NCBI GenBank assembly: GCA_029948255.1
Contig: JALIZF010001919.1
Coordinates: 1,426,001-1,490,000 of the forward strand
Length of the DNA stretch: 64,000 nucleotides
DNA from: Telmatactis stephensoni
Lineage: Eukaryota; Cnidaria; Anthozoa; Actiniaria; Isophelliidae
Direction: 5' to 3'
This document shows positions 20,319 to 45,346 of this stretch, piece after piece. Below the pieces are notes generated by a model. It was not told the origin of the DNA, made no database searches, and saw nothing but the letters and a program-made list of their open reading frames with translations. The position numbers and the translations under genes were made by a program. The first letter of the stretch is position 1; every line of letters starts with the position of its first letter.

Positions 20319-20769
20319 TACGTTTTCAATCGCTCGCTTACTAGTGCCCAGACTCCCCACGGTAATACCATTGCTCTCTAATAAAAGTCCGGGTGCGCGC
20401 GCTCGAATGTGGGAAATGCGCAGTAGCAAAAGTCCGGAATTAAGCTGGAAAACCGATTAGTTGATCAATTTCTGTTCGCCGATTGACCGCAGTGTTCAAC
20501 TTTTGCCGAGTTGTGACAGAATGTTTTTCATGTATATTGTTAACTGACTGAAGTAATCATATACGATTTCTTGTTCAATTTGGAATTAATTTACACTCTT
20601 GTGGGAGAGTGCAATTGAGATCTTTGAAAAACACACTCGTGCAAATTAATTCCAAAGTGAACTCGAAGCCATATGATTACCTATACGTATAGATCCACCA
20701 GCTTTAAATTTGAGTCATACGTACTATTTATCTTTAATTTGTTTATGTTGTTTACTTCCTTATGGCGAT

Positions 20770-21705
20770 CTATACAACATTTAGTCCTGTTTGACGCCTA
20801 AAATAAAGCTTTCGTAGTTCTCTTCTAATGTCAGATTTACATAAAGCGCTCACTACTCCATTGAAAAATGAGTGCAATGGGAAAAATATACGCACAGCAG
20901 TCAAGACAGCCATGCTTACATGTTCCGAGAAAAACAACCATTTCAATCGTTCATAAACTATGATCCAGCTAAAACATATGAAGAGAACAATCAGTATTCC
21001 AATCAGTTTAAGGGCAGAAAATCCATGGTGATGTCGTGTGTGCGAATAGCGAATGGATACACCTGTGTTATAGTTGTATCTGAGTTGCTTAATTTGAAGA
21101 AATACTTGAGCATTTTGACGTTTTACAACGCACAACATTTTAAAGTAAGTACCACATAAAAATAAAGTAAGAAATGTCATGCAAATCAACGAAAACCCAA
21201 AGAGAAACACTTGGAATTCTTCGCATTTTAGAACAAGATGGAAAACTAGGAGTCCAGCTGTAAAAATAATTGTTGAAAAACACCAAGAAAATCCAATGCA
21301 GCAAATAGCCTTTCTCGAAGAGGAATAACGTAGCTGGTATCTGATTGGACTTACAACAGCTAAGCATCGATCTAAAGAAACGGAGAACAAGTTTACAATA
21401 ACAGTAAAACGAACGAACCCCATAACCAACAACGCAGCAAGTTTTGAACAAGAACCAAAAGTACAAAGAAGTCCAACCGAAAATGGAAGAACTGCAACCA
21501 AGAGATCTGCCGTAGCCAGAGAAAGGAGAAACAAGTTGGGTGTGGTGTGAAGACTCTTTCTTGTCAAAATGATACCAATCACTGAACCATTTGTGAAAAT
21601 GTTTAAAAGTGAAATTAACATCTGCGTTAACCAGAACTCCCAATGTTCTTGAATTGGTGGGAGAGTCGACCAGCAAGCCTCTTGTGAATACGTGTTATTA
21701 TTCAT
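20770..21705 (-). CDS. Rhodopsin-class (class A) orphan GPCR, single exon
   Basis: A 311-residue intronless receptor with seven hydrophobic segments. The N-terminus has an NNT glycosylation site at residues 3-5. TM1 carries the family Asn (TNGSVI, N39). TM2 has LSLATADLL (D67). The disulphide pair is probably C86 at the top of TM3 with C161 in loop 2. The TM3 end is DRC (112-114) instead of DRY, followed by SPIRY. TM4 carries W141. TM6 reads CFSWIIV without the usual CWxP proline. TM7 reads FFNGVVSALC in place of NPxxY. The cytosolic tail is short and basic. Such single-exon receptors with degenerate DRY and NPxxY are common in cnidarian lineage-specific expansions; the ligand cannot be told. 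The ATG at 21703-21705 gives the full TM1. Confidence 0.92.
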   Translation of the reverse strand: MNNNTYSQEACWSTLPPIQEHWEFWLTQMLISLLNIFTNGSVIGIILTRKSLHTTPNLFLLSLATADLLVAVLPFSVGLLCTFGSCSKLAALLVMGFVRFTVIVNLFSVSLDRCLAVVSPIRYQLRYSSSRKAICCIGFSWCFSTIIFTAGLLVFHLVLKCEEFQVFLFGFSLICMTFLTLFLCGTYFKMLCVVKRQNAQVFLQIKQLRYNYNTGVSIRYSHTRHHHGFSALKLIGILIVLFICFSWIIVYERLKWLFFSEHVSMAVLTAVRIFFPLHSFFNGVVSALCKSDIRRELRKLYFRRQTGLNVV

Positions 21706-22118
21706 GCTACTTCAGTTAAAAATATTAACTGAAAATGTTTTGTGATTTTCTTAACTGCAAAGCTAATGTTGTCACCTTCGCGCTAATGAATATTCTCTTT
21801 TTCCTGTAAAATAATCAACGGACTGGAGGAGAGACAGCGATCGAGATTACTTTATAAAATACGTACTTGTTCATGTTATATTGTTTTATTAGGCCCACAA
21901 TAAACTAGGTTCAATTAATTAATCGATTAAGATCCGGCTCGCCGCAAGAGAGAGAGAGGAATCAAGAGCATCGATCTGTCATTGAGCCTATTAAAATGAA
22001 TAACTACATAGACAGGAGGATGAGAAAAAATACTGAATCAAATTAATTACCAAAATATTATATTATACATCATCGATGTTCCAAATAACCTTCCATTTGT
22101 GTGTGATTTTTGGTTCTT

Positions 22119-22180
22119 TTTTGTTTTGTTTTGTTTTGTTTTGTTTTGTTTTGTTTTGTTTTGTTTTGTTTTGTTTTGTT
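22119..22180. repeat. (TTTTG)n microsatellite
   Basis: About twelve perfect pentamers in a row. Could be the tail of a decayed retroposon, but no body was recognised next to it. Confidence 0.95.
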
Positions 22181-22930
22181 CGTTTTTTCTTTTTCCTCAG
22201 GTCAGTTTAAGTTTATTTCTTAGAACACGTCTTATATACGTATAGTCTCCATCGCAGCAATGTTTTGTCTCATGACGCAGCGCTCTGCATGTCGTGTGCG
22301 GCAAAGCTAAGGGACTCAGAAACACGACTGCGTGGGGGACGCACGTATGAATATGCAGTCTTATTAAGAAAGGCATGGAAACATTGTTAGTTAATATCAA
22401 TGTATATATAAATACATATATACTTGTAGAAAACTAGTCGGAACACCACAACCGTACCACTAGCGAGTAGGATCAAACTGATACTCAACGCTGATGCCAA
22501 GAGAAGTAGATACTGTAGCATAATAAGTTGACATCTTGCGAACTACTTGCTGGTTAGAACTCTTTAATAATTAACACGTTTCGGCCTTATCGGCCTCTTC
22601 AGTACTTCAATTTTTACCATGCTTGGAGTACGTTCTCCAAGAATTGTAAAAAGGCACCTCCTTCATACAGGGCGGTGCTAGGCCTCCTCGAAAATATTCA
22701 GTGCCAGACAGGAAAAAAATGGTTTTTAACTTAGAGCCGGAAAAAAACTCGCTCACTTAGTCTCCATCCGGGAATAAAACAGACTTTGTCATTGAAAAGA
22801 ACTCACAATTAATGTAGTAAATGAGAAACAGGGCGGAAATGAATTTTGAGACTATTCTTCCCGAAACAATTAAAAAAACTTAGACATCGACTCGACTCAC
22901 GTGTCAGATATAGATTTCGGCCCCATCCAC

Positions 22931-23117
22931 CAGTAGCGGATCCAAGGAGGTCGAAGGGGTCCACGGAACCCCCCCCTGAAGGTTTAATTTTTTGGGGTAA
23001 TAGAAATATGTCTTATAAAATTTGTTAGAAGTTTTGCGTTGTGACGTGTAGAGTATTATACACAGTTGGGTTTAAGAAACGGAACCCCCCTTTGAAAAAT
23101 CCTGAATCCGCTGCTGT
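22931..23117. mobile_element. GGCGGATCC-type short inverted element, family M3 (copy 1)
   Basis: Left end CAGTAGCGGATCCAAGG and right end CCTGAATCCGCTGCTG are inverted relatives. Runs of G and C (GGAACCCCCCCCTGA; GGAACCCCCCTTTG) sit just inside. Copies at 34501-34882 and 54618-54826 have the same plan. Confidence 0.7.
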
Positions 23118-23610
23118 CCACGCTATCCCGTGACCGTCGCCTTTAGGCCATATTCGACTTTTTATGTACGTCCTTTATCAAAAAGTAGATTTACAAAAAA
23201 TGTTACCTGCGTTGTTCTTATAAATTACGATTTCAATAATCTTGATATTCGTGGCGTCAATCCCGCAAAATTTGTCCACTGGGACATTAATTAACCCATA
23301 ATATTGAGTCGTCAATGGGACATTGGTCGGTCGACAATGGGACTGGTCGACGATAGGACATTAATTAGAATTAACCCATAACTGAGTCGACAACTCAGAG
23401 TGATTTTCAAACTCTTTGATGTCTGCTGAAGTTTTGAAAAAGCTGAGATTTTTTGTTATATCGAGGCTTCTGGTTGGGAACATAATGGATATAAAAATCG
23501 TCTTCTTTTTGCAAAGAAAATCAGCACTGCTTCCCTAGGATCGAACAGCACTGCTTGAATGGAGTTCCTGTGTAAATTGTACTCATAGCAGTCTGGGGCG
23601 AGTTGGTAAG

Positions 23611-23621
23611 CCGCCATCTTG
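23611..23621 (-). promoter_or_regulatory. YY1-type site upstream of bL36m
   Basis: CCGCCATCTTG (reverse CAAGATGGCGG) lies 43 bases before the bL36m ATG. This is the consensus of the YY1-bound element frequent in promoters of animal ribosomal and mitochondrial genes. The position fits the core promoter or 5' UTR. Confidence 0.55.
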
Positions 23622-23663
23622 ATTTCATTCCTGCTCCTGTAAGAATCCCTACAAAGATTCAAG

Positions 23664-23861
23664 ATGTTTGGAGGTATAACAAGCCGTATTCTTACCAATT
23701 TTCGGAGCTTTGGATTTGCACATACGTTATTAACAGTACGAACATACAGGATACGAACTGCTCTAAAGTTAAAATGCCCTTCTTGTAAATTTGTGAAGAG
23801 AAAGGGCCGTCTTCGCGTGGTCTGCAAAAGCAAAGGAACACACAAGCAAAAACAGAGTTGA
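23664..23861 (+). CDS. mrpl36: Mitochondrial large-subunit ribosomal protein bL36m
   Basis: A 65-residue protein. Residues 1-35 are rich in Arg, Ser, Thr and hydrophobics with no acidic residue, as in a mitochondrial import signal. Residues 36-65 carry the bL36 zinc-ribbon domain: KLKCPSCKFVKRKGRLRVVC then SKGTHKQKQ. The metal ligands are C38, C41, C54 and H60, all present. bL36 sits near the peptidyl-transferase and factor-binding region of the large subunit. Length fits a short transit peptide plus a 37-residue bacterial-type domain. It is intronless, with a YY1-type promoter site 43 bases upstream. The longer minus-strand frame over the same bases is its shadow. Confidence 0.93.
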   Translation: MFGGITSRILTNFRSFGFAHTLLTVRTYRIRTALKLKCPSCKFVKRKGRLRVVCKSKGTHKQKQS

Positions 23862-23992
23862 AGAATTTTGTTGTTGGATAACATACACAGACAGAAATCT
23901 CTCTAGAAATAATGTATTTTGAACGTCCTGGGTACTGCTTTTATCAAAACACCAAAGAGTTTGGTCGTCTAATAACTTAATTGTGCCGGCAG

Positions 23993-24106
23993 GTGAATTT
24001 GGCAGCATCCACAGACCTGTGGGAGGTATTTGTTGAACAAGACAATATTGAAGTATTTGATAAAGTCATTGGGAAAACTACAATACTTGACATCCGCTGT
24101 ATTTAA
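23993..24106 (+). other. Exon-like open segment of unknown origin
   Basis: A segment preceded by an acceptor (GTGCCGGCAG) reads VNLAASTDLWEVFVEQDN, continues IEVFDKVIGKTTILD and ends IRCI before TAA. It has no ATG. The composition looks protein-like, unlike neighbouring frames. It could be an alternative 3' exon, the last exon of an unseen gene, or a retroposed fragment. It is followed directly by four TAAC repeats. Confidence 0.3.
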
Positions 24107-24560
24107 CTAACTAACTAACTAACTGGGACATTGACATGAATAGTGGTTCCTGGCCATTTCATTAGCAATAATTGGGTAATAATAGAATAGACTGTGTGTG
24201 ATCATACATGTACAAGAGATGAACAATGGCGGCCAGAATAATATTTTTGATATACCCTATTTTTGAATTAAAGCCAATACCATTTATATTACAAAGAGAG
24301 GTACAACTTTAGAATATCCCATCCTCACAGGCCACAGTTGTAGAGTGGCTACACAGCTACATGGCTGTACGACTTGAGTATACACAAGTGCCTAAATAGT
24401 GACCGGTATACACAAATGTGCATTTTTGAATAGTTTGACTAGTTTATTTTGTCTGACCTCTGTATTTAGCATAAAGTTATTCTAAACACACATGGCAGTT
24501 TTTCTAACATCCTCAAGAAAACCCAAAATATATTCATAAGTACATTCAAGTAGCACTGTA

Positions 24561-24600
24561 GGTTAGGGTCAGGGTTTAGGGTTAGAGTTTAGGGTTAGTA
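24561..24600. repeat. Degenerate interstitial telomere-like repeat
   Basis: About six imperfect units in phase: GGTTAGGGTCAGGGTTTAGG then GTTAGAGTTTAGGGTTAG. TTAGGG is the animal telomere repeat. This is a short, decayed internal stretch. Confidence 0.75.
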
Positions 24601-25195
24601 AGAAGTACTAATAGTACTTTGAATTCAGTTTATATGGATACTTTCCATTTTCTATGAATAGGATAGAAATAGGATACTTTCACTAGCATATATTGATTAG
24701 GTCTGTGTGTGTATTTTTCATCTGGAATGGGCATTCACCCTTTTTTCTGTTTACTCATGTTCAAATTGCAAATCAAAGACTCCAAAAGACTCCTTGGTTA
24801 TTTTAGGCACACACAAGTAGCTGTTTCCAGCTGGTGCTGGTAGTAAGTGAGTGAGTGAGTGCATTATCAAAACATTTGTATGTTTAATCATTTTAGCAAG
24901 TGCACTAAAAGGCAGATAAGCAGTGAGTAGACATATAGTGTGACAAATATTTGGCATGTGATTTTCTCCCTTGTTTTTGACTTTGTTTATTTTCTAAATT
25001 ATTCTCCTCTTGGAAAAAAAACTCAATTTTTAAAGGGAAAGTTACTGTGTAATTTGAATCAATGCTGTGATTGATGGATCTGAATTTGAGAGCAGTAAAG
25101 TGATTGAGACTGTCCAATTATAGACTGCCTACAGGCTCTCCAAGCGGGCGGGGGGGGGGGGGGGGGGGGGGGAAGGGGGGACTGGGGAGGAGGGA

Positions 25196-25256
25196 AAGGA
25201 CCTTCCGACCTTTCTAATCGGAAGATCGTGGGTTCATTTCCCACCTGGGGCTCAAA
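25196..25256 (+). repeat. tRNA-like / SINE head remnant
   Basis: Contains TCGTGGGTTCATTTCCCACC, a T-arm-like hairpin with a near-consensus polymerase III B box (GGTTCATTTC). Just upstream CCGA and TCGG flank TTTCTAA like an anticodon arm. No proper acceptor stem or A box is seen because a G-run lies upstream. Probably a SINE fragment rather than a working tRNA gene. Confidence 0.4.
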
Positions 25257-26695
25257 TTTTCTGGAGTGGTTTGTGGTAGTGTTTTTACGAGGTGTATTTC
25301 TTCACTAAAAATCTTAGGCTTAGGCATATTGATCACGTATAAATAATAAAAGAATTTACGGGAAAAATGGTTAGAACCATTTATTCTGACTTTCTTTGAT
25401 CATTATTAAGATTTCCTTTCTGTCGCTTAATTTATTCATTCAGACTTTCTTGGGTCGTTCTTTCAGACTGTCTTTTTGTCGTTCATTCATTAAATGTTGT
25501 CACTCAGACTTCCTTTGATCGTTCACTCAAACTCTCTGTCTCTCTGTCTTAAATAATAGAAATATGAATATCAAAAAGTTGTTTATTTAGTTGGTACTCT
25601 AGCACTAAGCTTGATGGGAATGATCAGGAGTCTATAGCTATTACTAATGGACACGCCCCGATGTATTCAAGATGTAAGGCTAAGTATATAGCCTCCTACG
25701 CGGCAGACATCATTTTGGATCGTAACATGCACGCTATACAAAAACTAAGGCATTATTGATTTTTGTTGGTTGGTTGGTTGGTTGGTTTATTTGCTGGTTT
25801 GTTTGTTGAGCAAAGGCAGCATTTGCAAAATTTATTGGTACTGTACTGTTATTGGAATTGAGATGAATAATTTCAGTTCCTGAGACGATCTCTTCACACG
25901 ACTGTGAGACCGTGCATGCATACATGTGAGATTTTTGGATTTATGACCAATTTTTCTCATAAAGCTACTTTTAAAAATCGTCTGATATCTCGAATTATTT
26001 GATCTAATTCGCAGAAAAATCATTATCGGTGCAAAGTTCAAGGCTTGAAGATAAATGGCTGCAAATTTCTCAGAAATCGGACAAGGTTTTTGATGTAAAA
26101 AGACGCGATTAAAATTTATGTCTGACAAACAATTCAAATCAATAGGTACGGGCCACCTTAAACCTTGAATTGAGTGGGATGCTATACTAGCATATGTTAT
26201 ATAGAGCTATTAAAGACGTTATATAGAGCTATGTTTTTTGTTTTTAAATCTTATTTTATTTTTCGTTCATGTCAACACCTTAATTAATTTTATATGCGTT
26301 TTATGCTATTAAAAATCTTTTCAATTTGGCTATAAAATGTCTTATAAGCATGATGTAGGAAAAAAAGTCTATAGCTACAGCAATCGTGTTATTGATCCCC
26401 AAAACGTTATTTCATAAACACAAAATTGCAGTCTTCAAGGGTCTTCTCTTTAACGCAGTTGAACACCTCAATTTTCCACCTCACGAAAGTTAAACCACTT
26501 CAATTAGGCCATTCAGCACAGCAAGCTTGCTGAGTCCCACACTGTACGTGGCAGATAGAAACACAACAAAGGAACTGAAAATGTTAATATTTGCATTTGA
26601 GCACACCATTGACGTTAGAGTTTAATTACAATCGACCATTTTACCAATTGTAATGCATGACGCTTTTTAATTCAGTTTTGGGTTAATTTTGTACG

Positions 26696-26702
26696 TATAA
26701 AA
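26696..26702 (+). promoter_or_regulatory. Candidate TATA box of an unannotated transcript
   Basis: TATAAAA in GTACGTATAAAACGGGC, followed about 50 bases on by CCAGATAGGTAAGAGG, a good splice donor. TATA box, short leader and donor together look like a first exon. No downstream coding exon was recognised; ATG-initiated frames near 26940-27138 are unconvincing. Confidence 0.25.
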
Positions 26703-28218
26703 CGGGCAGGTTCGTCTCTACTGAATCGATTTCTCCAAGGCCCAGCCAGATAGGTAAGAGGTCATAAGAGAAAACTAAGATAGTGGTAAGTAGTGTAAAT
26801 AGTTTCTTACTTTAGACATTAAAGCAACATGCCAACACAACAACAACAAACAACAAAAACCCGATCTTTAGTGAAGGTTTTGCTGACCTAGTTTTAGATT
26901 TATCACGCCCAAAGTCATAATATGTAGGTTTTTACGATGGGTGGATATGCACCGTGCACCGTGTGTTCACCACTGCAACATCTCGTGCAACGTTGCGCAC
27001 AACAGATCTTTTCTGTTTCTTTCAATTGTTACAACCTTAATCAAAGGATGTTGTCATCTAAAAAAACGCGAGGTAATTGCAGAATTCATTTGCGACGGAC
27101 GAAGACTGAAGGAAATGAGTAATAAAACCTTTCATTGAATTTGACAATATCATTACTCGCGTCTTGTTGTTTTTCCAGTTCCAATCAAGTAACTGGTCTA
27201 GTGGAAATATATAAGTTAACTTAATTGATGCTTAGTTCGTGAAAAAAAGCCAACAATTTATTCGTGGTTTCAGCATTCTGAATTCCTAAAAGCATTTGAG
27301 AAGTCAAACTCGGGACAAAATGATATTGCTCGAGCCATTCGACTTTCAAATTACGGTCTTTCAGTTTCGCTACCATGTATTTTCGCTACCACTCGTACCA
27401 GTACTTTCGCTACCATCGTACAGTCCTTTCGCTACCATGCATGTGATAGCGTGTTCGAAACCCCAAAATTTTAAGCCTAAAAGGTACGTTAGTTTATAAG
27501 AAAGTTAGAATTTTTATAGCTAGTAGGTCTTAATAATTTTTAGAGTTTTCTTTGATATAACAAAGCATAATTTTGAGTGCCGGCCGAGTGGAGAATTTAT
27601 TAAGCTATCGTTCGTTCGGCGCTGTCTTCGCTACCTAATTATTTGAATATCCCAAAATATTGTTGTTTTTTTTAATGTACATTGGAAACGATTAAGGCCA
27701 TAAACTTCTTTTTGGACTTTTTAATAATCGTAGTTATTAATTCGAGTCATTCGAAGCATTTGAGATGAGCGCCGCAAGGTATTAAAATTACCCGATGTAA
27801 GTTTTTGAATATGTTATCGTTTGTTTTGGTCTCGGCTAAAACATTATAGCTTACAGGTCTTCTTATTGGACTTTCTGAGGACTTTAGTTGCTAATTTGAC
27901 GAAATCCAGTCGATTATAATGAAACATTTGAGACAAAATGCTACCCCACTACCCCACGTGTGCTTTTAGTTGTCTTCACTACCGCTTGGTACCGAATGTT
28001 AACTAAACCTACACTGAATTGAATGCTGGCTATTGTGGATTCAGTAGTTCGGAAGTATTAAAACATTGTGAAATAGTTATTTGTGTTGGCGAAACCTTAT
28101 AATGATTCCCGTTTGGATCCTGAAATTTGGCTAGAAGTTAGCAACAACCCCGGGGGGGGGGGGGGGGGGACTCTCATCGAAAATGGGCGAGGGATGCTCG
28201 TTGGAAATTTACAAAATG

Positions 28219-28735
28219 ACCCCTAAAAGATACCAGAGTTATACAAAGGTGGGTGTGGCAGCATAAGATTTTTACCCCTAAAAGATACCATTTAAAAGCT
28301 GTCGTTGCTGTTATTATTATGTAATATGTTATTCTCTTAAAAAGATACCCTAAAAGATACCAGCTTAGACTTTGGAGGCCCCAAAACCTTTAAGTAATGT
28401 ATAAAGAACGAGAGAGAGTGTTTTATCGGATATAAAGATCCGAGCCGTAGGCGAGGATCTTTATACCGATAAAACACGATCTCGAGTTCTTTATACGGCT
28501 TAAAAAACTCCAACACATATTAGAGTGGTTCTCTAAAAGAAAATCAAAAATATCTTCATTTATCTTGGAGAAAATCGAGGTTAAAGTTTATGTAAATTAG
28601 GCCGAATCTTTATCAGATTTAAAGACACTCGTCACGGTGGCGATTTTCATTGTGTTTGCCTTATGAATTATTAATGAGGTTTTTAATACACCCTAAAAGA
28701 TACCAGATCCCTGATTTTGACCCCTAAAAGATACG
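28219..28735. repeat. Dispersed CCCCTAAAAGATACC repeats
   Basis: The core CCTAAAAGATACC occurs at about 28221, 28276, 28339, 28691 and 28721, between unrelated spacers, inside the TIR element. A large foldback lies between copies three and four. Confidence 0.75.
28400..28495. repeat. Imperfect hairpin inside the TIR element
   Basis: GTGTTTTATCGGATATAAAG then ATCC pairs with GGATC then TTTATACCGATAAAACAC. Outer arms AAAGAACGAGAG and CTCGAGTTCTTTA also pair. Arms are about 40 bases around a GAGCCGTAGGCGA loop. Confidence 0.75.
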
Positions 28736-29670
28736 GCGCCCAACGATGCATGGGAGGTCCCCACAAACGTATTTCGGCCTTCAAAAGACCCTTTTAGTTC
28801 TTAAGAAAGAAAAGACTTTCAAAGATTAACTTTAATGTTTTATTTTAATAATCTCAGCGTTTAGTTGTAACTTTCATGCATATGGGGACGGCGGCGGCAA
28901 TATACGGTTTCATCGTGATGGCTTCTCTCTGATTTCCGGCAATTAGAACATTTTAAAATTAAAGGAAATAAAAGCTTAATACTTAACTTTATATGTTTTC
29001 TACGATGCATTTTCGGTAATATTAACGGTATCGAAACACTGTCAAAAGGTAGCGAACTTACTATCCAATGGTAGCGAAAGGACTCCACTGTGGTAGCGAA
29101 AGGACTATCTACAAACGTTAACGCCTCGCAATTAAACCGAGATTTCAGTCTTCACTAAGTATAGTCCATGAAATTACATCGTATCGAAGTACTTAAAAAA
29201 CGCGTAGTTCCGGCCTTTGATTGAATTTTGTATCGAATTTTCTCGAAAATATTCAGTTTGCCAGCAAATTTATCAACTAGCCTTCAATTATACACCTGTA
29301 ACTGAGTTTGTTTTTACAAGTTTCTTGATTTGAATATTGAGATTTTGAATGTCCAAGGTGTCAGGTAATGTCTAATTTCCCTTTCTAAACACGTCGAATT
29401 TCTAAAAACTAATCAGTTTTGTTTCATGTAGCCATGTTACTGTTTTCCATCTTCGTTGAGTAGGTCCCTTTTTACGGCCAAACTGCTAACGCAACAGATA
29501 TTTGAAACATTAAACTGGCTTCATCGTTTTCTAAAAGTTCAAAACAGACTCATGAAAAATTAGCCTCAGACTTGTTAATCATGTCCTTATATTTAATTTA
29601 CACAATTACTAAATCAATTTGGAAGACAATTAAAAAATGTAGGCTGATTCACGAATGTTTAATACGTTAA

Positions 29671-30267
29671 TAATATACATGCAAAAATTTCTCGATGCTG
29701 ATTGGCTAAGAGCAGTGCTGTTTCGAGGAAATTTAGTGCAGAAAAAAGGAAATTTAGTGCCAAAAAAAGGAAATTTAGTGCAAATTTCTTTTGGCAGAAA
29801 ACAGTCAAAATGCACTAAAACGTCAAATTCTTCTTTTTATTCATCAAAGAAACAATTTATAAAACACTTTTAGCGGGATTTGTTTCCAAAATTGTCGTAA
29901 ATATGCAAGAAAAATGTCACAAAGTGCCCAAGTTTCGGGTGAAAAGTTTTGAATTTTTTCCTTGAGCGCGCGCTTGGTGACGACATCGTCAGGTCACTTT
30001 CGAACAATGGGCGCGCGCTAACCTGATTTTTCAACTGAAAAGCTAGAGAAAACTTGAAAGTTTTGCTTGAATTTTTGCATGTATATTATTAAAAGGAAAT
30101 AATATGGTTTACTCGTGCAATTTAGAATAAATTTGACTCGTGAGTTTTCAAAGAGCACAAATTGCACTCGCCCTACGGGCTCGTGCAATTTTGAACTCTT
30201 TGAAAACTCACTCGTGCAAATTTATTCTAAATTGCACTCGTAACCATATTATTTCCTATACATATAG
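29671..30267. mobile_element. Foldback-tailed element, family M2 (copy 2, about 600 bp)
   Basis: Head AATTTCTCGATGCTGATTGG then CTAAGAGCAG matches copy 1. The tail is a near-perfect hairpin (30076-30267): AGGAAATAATATGGTTTACT at its left foot pairs with AACCATATTATTTCCT at its right foot, and the inner arms contain ACTCGTGCAATTTAGAATAA and its complement. Three GGAAATTTAGTGC units lie near 29728-29782. Non-coding. Confidence 0.65.
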
Positions 30268-30764
30268 TACTCTACTCAACTGAGGACTCAATTACAATCA
30301 TTCGAAGTTAATTATAGCTTCAGTAATTTTGTGTTTCTATTTTATCTAAAAAAATTGCGACATCATGAAACGAATTGTCTTCACGAAACTTTATGAAAAG
30401 TTTCTCTCAAAAAATAAACATTGTATTAATTATGAATTCCCAAATTATTGTAGATCACTAGACGTTTTTTTTTTTTCGATTCCCTTTCAAATGCTAATAC
30501 ATAAAAATTTTCTAGGATTATTTCAGGTATCCGAGCAATGATAGTCACCTGTCGCTGGATCTTCGCCGTTACACTTATATGCTAATGCAGAGGCAAAAAA
30601 GAATTGGTAAAGATGCTTAGGGACGTCATATTTACGCCAAAAGTAGTACTCTAGAATCCTGACTAGTAGACAGATTCAATTTAACGATTGCAAATAGACT
30701 ATCACGCAACAGAAGATCAGGACTGAAGTGAAAAGTAGTTCACCAAACAGCCATATGATACAAC

Positions 30765-45198
<14,434 letters not shown>

Positions 45199-45264
45199 AA
45201 TATATCCATATATATAGTATTATTTAATTTACTTTCTATTAGAAATGGCTAGTATATAAAGAAA

Positions 45265-45346
45265 TTAGATTAGATTAGATTAAGATTAGATTAGATAAGA
45301 TTAGATGAAATTAGATTAGATTTTATTAGATTAGATTAGATTTTAT
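45265..45346. repeat. (ATTAG)n pentanucleotide repeat
   Basis: About fifteen imperfect TTAGA units just downstream of the receptor stop codon (TAA at 45196-45198). Sits in the probable 3' UTR or flank. Confidence 0.85.

Larger units (their letters stand above)
21706..23610. other. Spacer between the GPCR and the bL36m gene
   Basis: Non-coding. It includes a TTTTG microsatellite (22119-22180), a CACGTTTCGGCCTTATCGG motif near 22577, a GGCGGATCC-type element (22931-23117), and spaced copies of a GTCGAC..TGGGAC unit near 23310-23395. I see no gene. Confidence 0.5.
27365..29110. mobile_element. TIR element with reiterated TTTCGCTACCA ends (about 1.75 kb)
   Basis: The left end (27365-27445) has four copies of TTCGCTACCA, two followed by a T and one preceded by AGTCC. 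The right end (29045-29110) has three inverted copies (TGGTAGCGAAAGGACT). Sub-terminal repeats in opposite orientation at both ends are typical of DNA transposon ends where transposase binds. The interior has no transposase frame, so it is non-autonomous. Confidence 0.6.
24107..30764. other. Gene-poor stretch before the GABA-B-like gene
   Basis: Six and a half kilobases without a convincing exon. It holds the telomere-like stretch, a G-run (25149-25172), a tRNA-like remnant, a promoter-like TATA site (26696), a TIR element (27365-29110) and an M2 element (29671-30267). The remainder is AT-rich and featureless to me. Confidence 0.5.

Noticed and set aside
23456..23884. 142-codon minus-strand frame
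   Set aside because: It is antisense to the bL36m zinc ribbon, whose four metal ligands are conserved on the plus strand. The longer frame is a shadow.
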